Positions 41,541 through 44,043 of a stretch of 44,043 bases of DNA are shown here, one piece after another. Source of the DNA: Rhizobium sullae (GTDB lineage Bacteria > Pseudomonadota > Alphaproteobacteria > Rhizobiales > Rhizobiaceae); NCBI RefSeq assembly GCF_900169785.1, contig NZ_FWER01000050.1:1-44043 (forward strand). The letters are read 5' to 3'. How positions within the stretch are numbered: position 1 is the first letter of the stretch; every line of letters starts with the position of its first letter. The position numbers and the translations under genes were made by a program. The notes under the pieces are model-generated. The model saw only the letters and a program-made list of their open reading frames with translations. It was not told the origin of the DNA and ran no database searches.

Positions 41541-44043
41541 TTCAGCGAGAGCCCTTGGCTCTTGGTTTGCCGCAGCGTCTCGGCTTGCTTGAGCGCTTCC
41601 GTCGTTCGTTCATAAGCGGCAAGTTGCTGGGCCGTCCGCATGGAATTCCACGCGGACTGGACCTCTGCCTTCTGGCCGGCCGTCATTCCTGCTGTGACGG
41701 TCTCGAAGGTCTTGCCATCAGTGTCTTTCGCAGCCAAAGGCAGGTAGGTCCGTTCCCCGAAACGTTCGGCAACCGCCTTGGCGAACCCTTCGAGTTCTGC
41801 TTTCACCATTTTGTCGGCGAGCGCGTATTCGAGGCCAGCCGGAAGATCGTTGCGATCAATCGCATCGCGCACGCGCTCGAGCGTTTGCTTGGCGGCTGGA
41901 GACAGTGCCGGGATGTCGACCGAAACCTTCAGTCGGACCGTGCGCTCCTCCGTCTCGTGTTTGAATTCGGCTTCGGCCAGTTCACGAAGATAGCGTTCAA
42001 GATTTCGGGCGAGCGCCGGCACATTGGCGACCGCTTTCTCCCGGTCCTGCCTGTCGGCACGGCTCGCCAGAAGACCGGTCTTGCCGTTGAGCGCGCCAAA
42101 GCTCTCTGGCTCGCCGGCAATCCTTGCCAGGGTGGACTGCGCGACCGATTTGTCCTTCAACATGGTATCGACATCGATGGCCTTGAAGGCTGCTTCCGGC
42201 TTCGCGTAGACAAGGTGGAAGCGGGTCGAGACGTCCTCCCATTGCTTCTTGAGGCCGGGATCCGCGGCGAGCTTGTCCTCGACAGCGTGGTCGAGCGACT
42301 TCGGGAAGGTGGTGATGCCTGATACCATGGGCTTGGCCTCCTTGATCGTGTTCGGGATGGAGTGTTTGCTGCTGCCGCGGGCCAGCCCGAGCGCTGTGCT
42401 GATGGCCGCAAGACGGGTGCCAAGGTGGGCGAGTTTCTGTTTTTGCCGAACGGCCCATTGGAGGCGATCGTGTGCGATCGTGCGGGCGACGTTGACAAGA
42501 TGAAGGCCCCGCGCTTCCGCGAAGCGCAGCGCCTGGCGATAGAACGACGCCTTCTCGTAATCGAGGGTCGTCTCCTTGGCGTTTCGGCGCGACAGGATCG
42601 GGATGAGACCGCCGGATTTGGCGAAGGAGCGACTGCCGTAGTAGACGGCGAGGTCCTCACGATGGCGCGTCATGGCCACATAGGTGAGATGTCGGTCCAA
42701 TGAAAGGGAAGCAAGCACCTTCACCCGGTCGACGGTCGCGCCCTGGCTCTTGTGGATCGTCGTCGCATAGCCGTGGTCAAGGTTGTTATAAAAGCGCTGC
42801 TCGATCGTGATCTGGTGACGATGTTCACCTTCGCCGATCTCAGCGACGATCCGGCCGGGTGCAGCCTCAAGCACCTTGGCCAACATACCGTTCTTGACGC
42901 CAAGGCTGCCCTCGTTCTTGAGGAACACGATCTGGTCGCCGGTCGCGAACATGCGGGTTCCGTCCTCGGTCTTGAAGGCAAAACCGACTGCGACGATGCC
43001 GCGCTCGACCAGCTTGGCTCGAGCCATATCGTTCAACATCCGAACATCGCGCCGAAGGTGTGCGAGGATCAGGCTGCTCTTCGAAGGATCGTAGCCGCGA
43101 TCCCAATCGGCGATCAGGCTTTCGACCGCCTGCGCCTTGAGGTCCAATCCCCTGACATGCCCATGGGCACGATAGGCATCGACCGCTTGACTGACATTGC
43201 CGCGCGCCAGATCGAGCGAGGCGTCACGCATCCATTGCTGGCGCTGACGATAGATCGTCTCGAGTTCGGCATAGCCGATGCGATCGGCAATGGCGCGGAA
43301 GGAGGCGCCCGCTTCGATCGGTTGAAGTTGTTCCGGATCGCCGACCAGGACGAGTTTGGCGCCGGCCCTGGTGACGGCTTCGACGAAGAGCGCCATCTGC
43401 CGCGACGAGACCATGCCGGCCTCGTCGAGTACGAAAACGGTTCTCGCGTCGAGCTGGTTACGACCCTGGTTCCAGCGAAGCTCCCAGGACGAGAGCGTGC
43501 GGGAAACGATGCCCGCTTCCTTCTCCAAACCTTCTGCGGCTTTGCCAGCCAACGCTCCGCCGACGACACGATAGCCGGCCGCTTCCCACGACTCGCGGGC
43601 AGCCTTCATCATCGTGGTCTTGCCGGCGCCGGCGCGGCCGATGACAGCGGCAATCCGCGTGGTCCCAGCGATATGCTCGATCGCCGTTCGCTGTTCATCC
43701 GACAGACGGGAATGGCGCGCGAAGGTCGCCTGCAGCACCGCCTCAGGGACGCCATGGGAGGCGCGACCGGAGAGCCAGATCGCGCGATTGGCCATCTCGG
43801 CTTCAAGGCGAATCATCTCGCGCGTGGTGTACTTCGCGGATGTCCGAATACCTGTCGCAAAGTTGATCCGCTCGCGTTCGAGCCGGAGCGCTTCCGGACT
43901 TCGCAAAATGCGGACCATCAGACTTTGGAACAGAAGGACATCGTCGATATAGCGATACAACACCTTCGCAACATCGCGTTCGTCGAAGACGCTCTTCTCC
44001 CGCGTGATCAGGTCGAGCACGATCTCCGGACGGCGCTGGATGC
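41537..44043 (-). CDS. traA: TraA relaxase/helicase, C-terminal part (runs off the window)
   Basis: This is the C-terminal 835 or so residues of the Ti-type TraA; its start and the MobA/MobL relaxase domain lie beyond the right edge. A RecD-like helicase occupies the first part seen: Walker A GRAGAGKTT (about 128-136 from 44020), Walker B TVFVLDEAGMV, LVLVGDPEQLQPIEAGASFR, and HGYATTIHKSQGATVDRVKV then YVAMTRHREDLAVYYGSR. The last 330 residues are helical and rich in charged residues, as in other TraA proteins. TraA nicks oriT and unwinds the transferred strand. traF, traB and traH follow in the same operon with overlapping ends. Confidence 0.93.
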   Translation of the reverse strand, partial: IQRRPEIVLDLITREKSVFDERDVAKVLYRYIDDVLLFQSLMVRILRSPEALRLERERINFATGIRTSAKYTTREMIRLEAEMANRAIWLSGRASHGVPEAVLQATFARHSRLSDEQRTAIEHIAGTTRIAAVIGRAGAGKTTMMKAARESWEAAGYRVVGGALAGKAAEGLEKEAGIVSRTLSSWELRWNQGRNQLDARTVFVLDEAGMVSSRQMALFVEAVTRAGAKLVLVGDPEQLQPIEAGASFRAIADRIGYAELETIYRQRQQWMRDASLDLARGNVSQAVDAYRAHGHVRGLDLKAQAVESLIADWDRGYDPSKSSLILAHLRRDVRMLNDMARAKLVERGIVAVGFAFKTEDGTRMFATGDQIVFLKNEGSLGVKNGMLAKVLEAAPGRIVAEIGEGEHRHQITIEQRFYNNLDHGYATTIHKSQGATVDRVKVLASLSLDRHLTYVAMTRHREDLAVYYGSRSFAKSGGLIPILSRRNAKETTLDYEKASFYRQALRFAEARGLHLVNVARTIAHDRLQWAVRQKQKLAHLGTRLAAISTALGLARGSSKHSIPNTIKEAKPMVSGITTFPKSLDHAVEDKLAADPGLKKQWEDVSTRFHLVYAKPEAAFKAIDVDTMLKDKSVAQSTLARIAGEPESFGALNGKTGLLASRADRQDREKAVANVPALARNLERYLRELAEAEFKHETEERTVRLKVSVDIPALSPAAKQTLERVRDAIDRNDLPAGLEYALADKMVKAELEGFAKAVAERFGERTYLPLAAKDTDGKTFETVTAGMTAGQKAEVQSAWNSMRTAQQLAAYERTTEALKQAETLRQTKSQGLSLK

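Noticed and set aside
41525..42322. 265-codon plus-strand ORF opposite traA
   Set aside because: It is antisense to a conserved gene, and its Arg/Gly/Leu-rich composition and missing ribosome site mark it as a shadow.
1..44043. CRISPR arrays, tRNA or rRNA genes
   Set aside because: No regularly spaced repeats of 23-40 bases and no tRNA-like or rRNA-like sequence was recognised in the gaps.

Overview
The window looks like part of a large conjugative repABC plasmid from an alphaproteobacterium of the Rhizobiales (Rhizobium/Agrobacterium/Sinorhizobium/Mesorhizobium-like). The evidence is GC-rich DNA with GC-rich third codon positions, a repA-repB-repC replicon with an antisense RNA between repB and repC, a LuxI/LuxR/TraM quorum-sensing circuit joined to a complete Ti-plasmid-type trb mating-pair operon, and a traA-traF-traB-traH remnant. 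No genome or database was consulted; all family calls come from reading motifs.

Layout. 1-5516 (+): a tight operon of a VWA/TPR BatB-like protein (running in from the left), a BatD-like protein, a formylglycine-generating-enzyme-like protein, an ORF that reads as the front of a HAD phosphatase joined to the back of an MscS channel, and a polytopic membrane protein. 5517-10389: a sparse accessory stretch with two divergent GIY-YIG-type proteins and a MerR-VWA gene pair. 11015-12538: an isolated acyl-CoA synthetase. 12743-15125: the remains of a Tn3-family transposon (res-like site, intact resolvase, transposase with an internal deletion and two frame changes, one terminal repeat). 15126-18300: two small exported-protein genes, a tyrosine recombinase, two small hypothetical genes and a scrap of a second recombinase C-terminus. 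18304-22155 (-): a 1283-residue protein with a C-terminal PD-(D/E)XK-like nuclease motif and no other recognised domain.

22290-26054: repABC on the minus strand, with a well-formed counter-transcribed RNA (promoter and terminator visible) in the repB-repC gap and a 16-bp direct repeat in the gaps on either side of the repB-repC block. 26176-36502 (+): a perfect 16-bp palindrome (probable tra box), then traI and trbB-C-D-E-J-K-L-F-G-H-I, mostly overlapping. 36813-37865: traR and, convergently, traM. Together these would make acyl-homoserine lactone, sense it, restrain the sensor, and switch on transfer when density is high.

38069-40138 (+): an Xre regulator, a fragment of a DUF433-like gene and an AbiEi/AbiEii toxin-antitoxin pair sit between traM and the second tra block. 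40365-44043 (-): traH and traB collapsed into each other by an out-of-frame deletion, then traF and the helicase-bearing part of the traA relaxase, which runs off the right edge.

Three independent deletion chimeras (HAD/MscS, Tn3 transposase, traB/traH) are the most striking structural theme. The large nuclease-like protein is the best candidate for an undescribed function.
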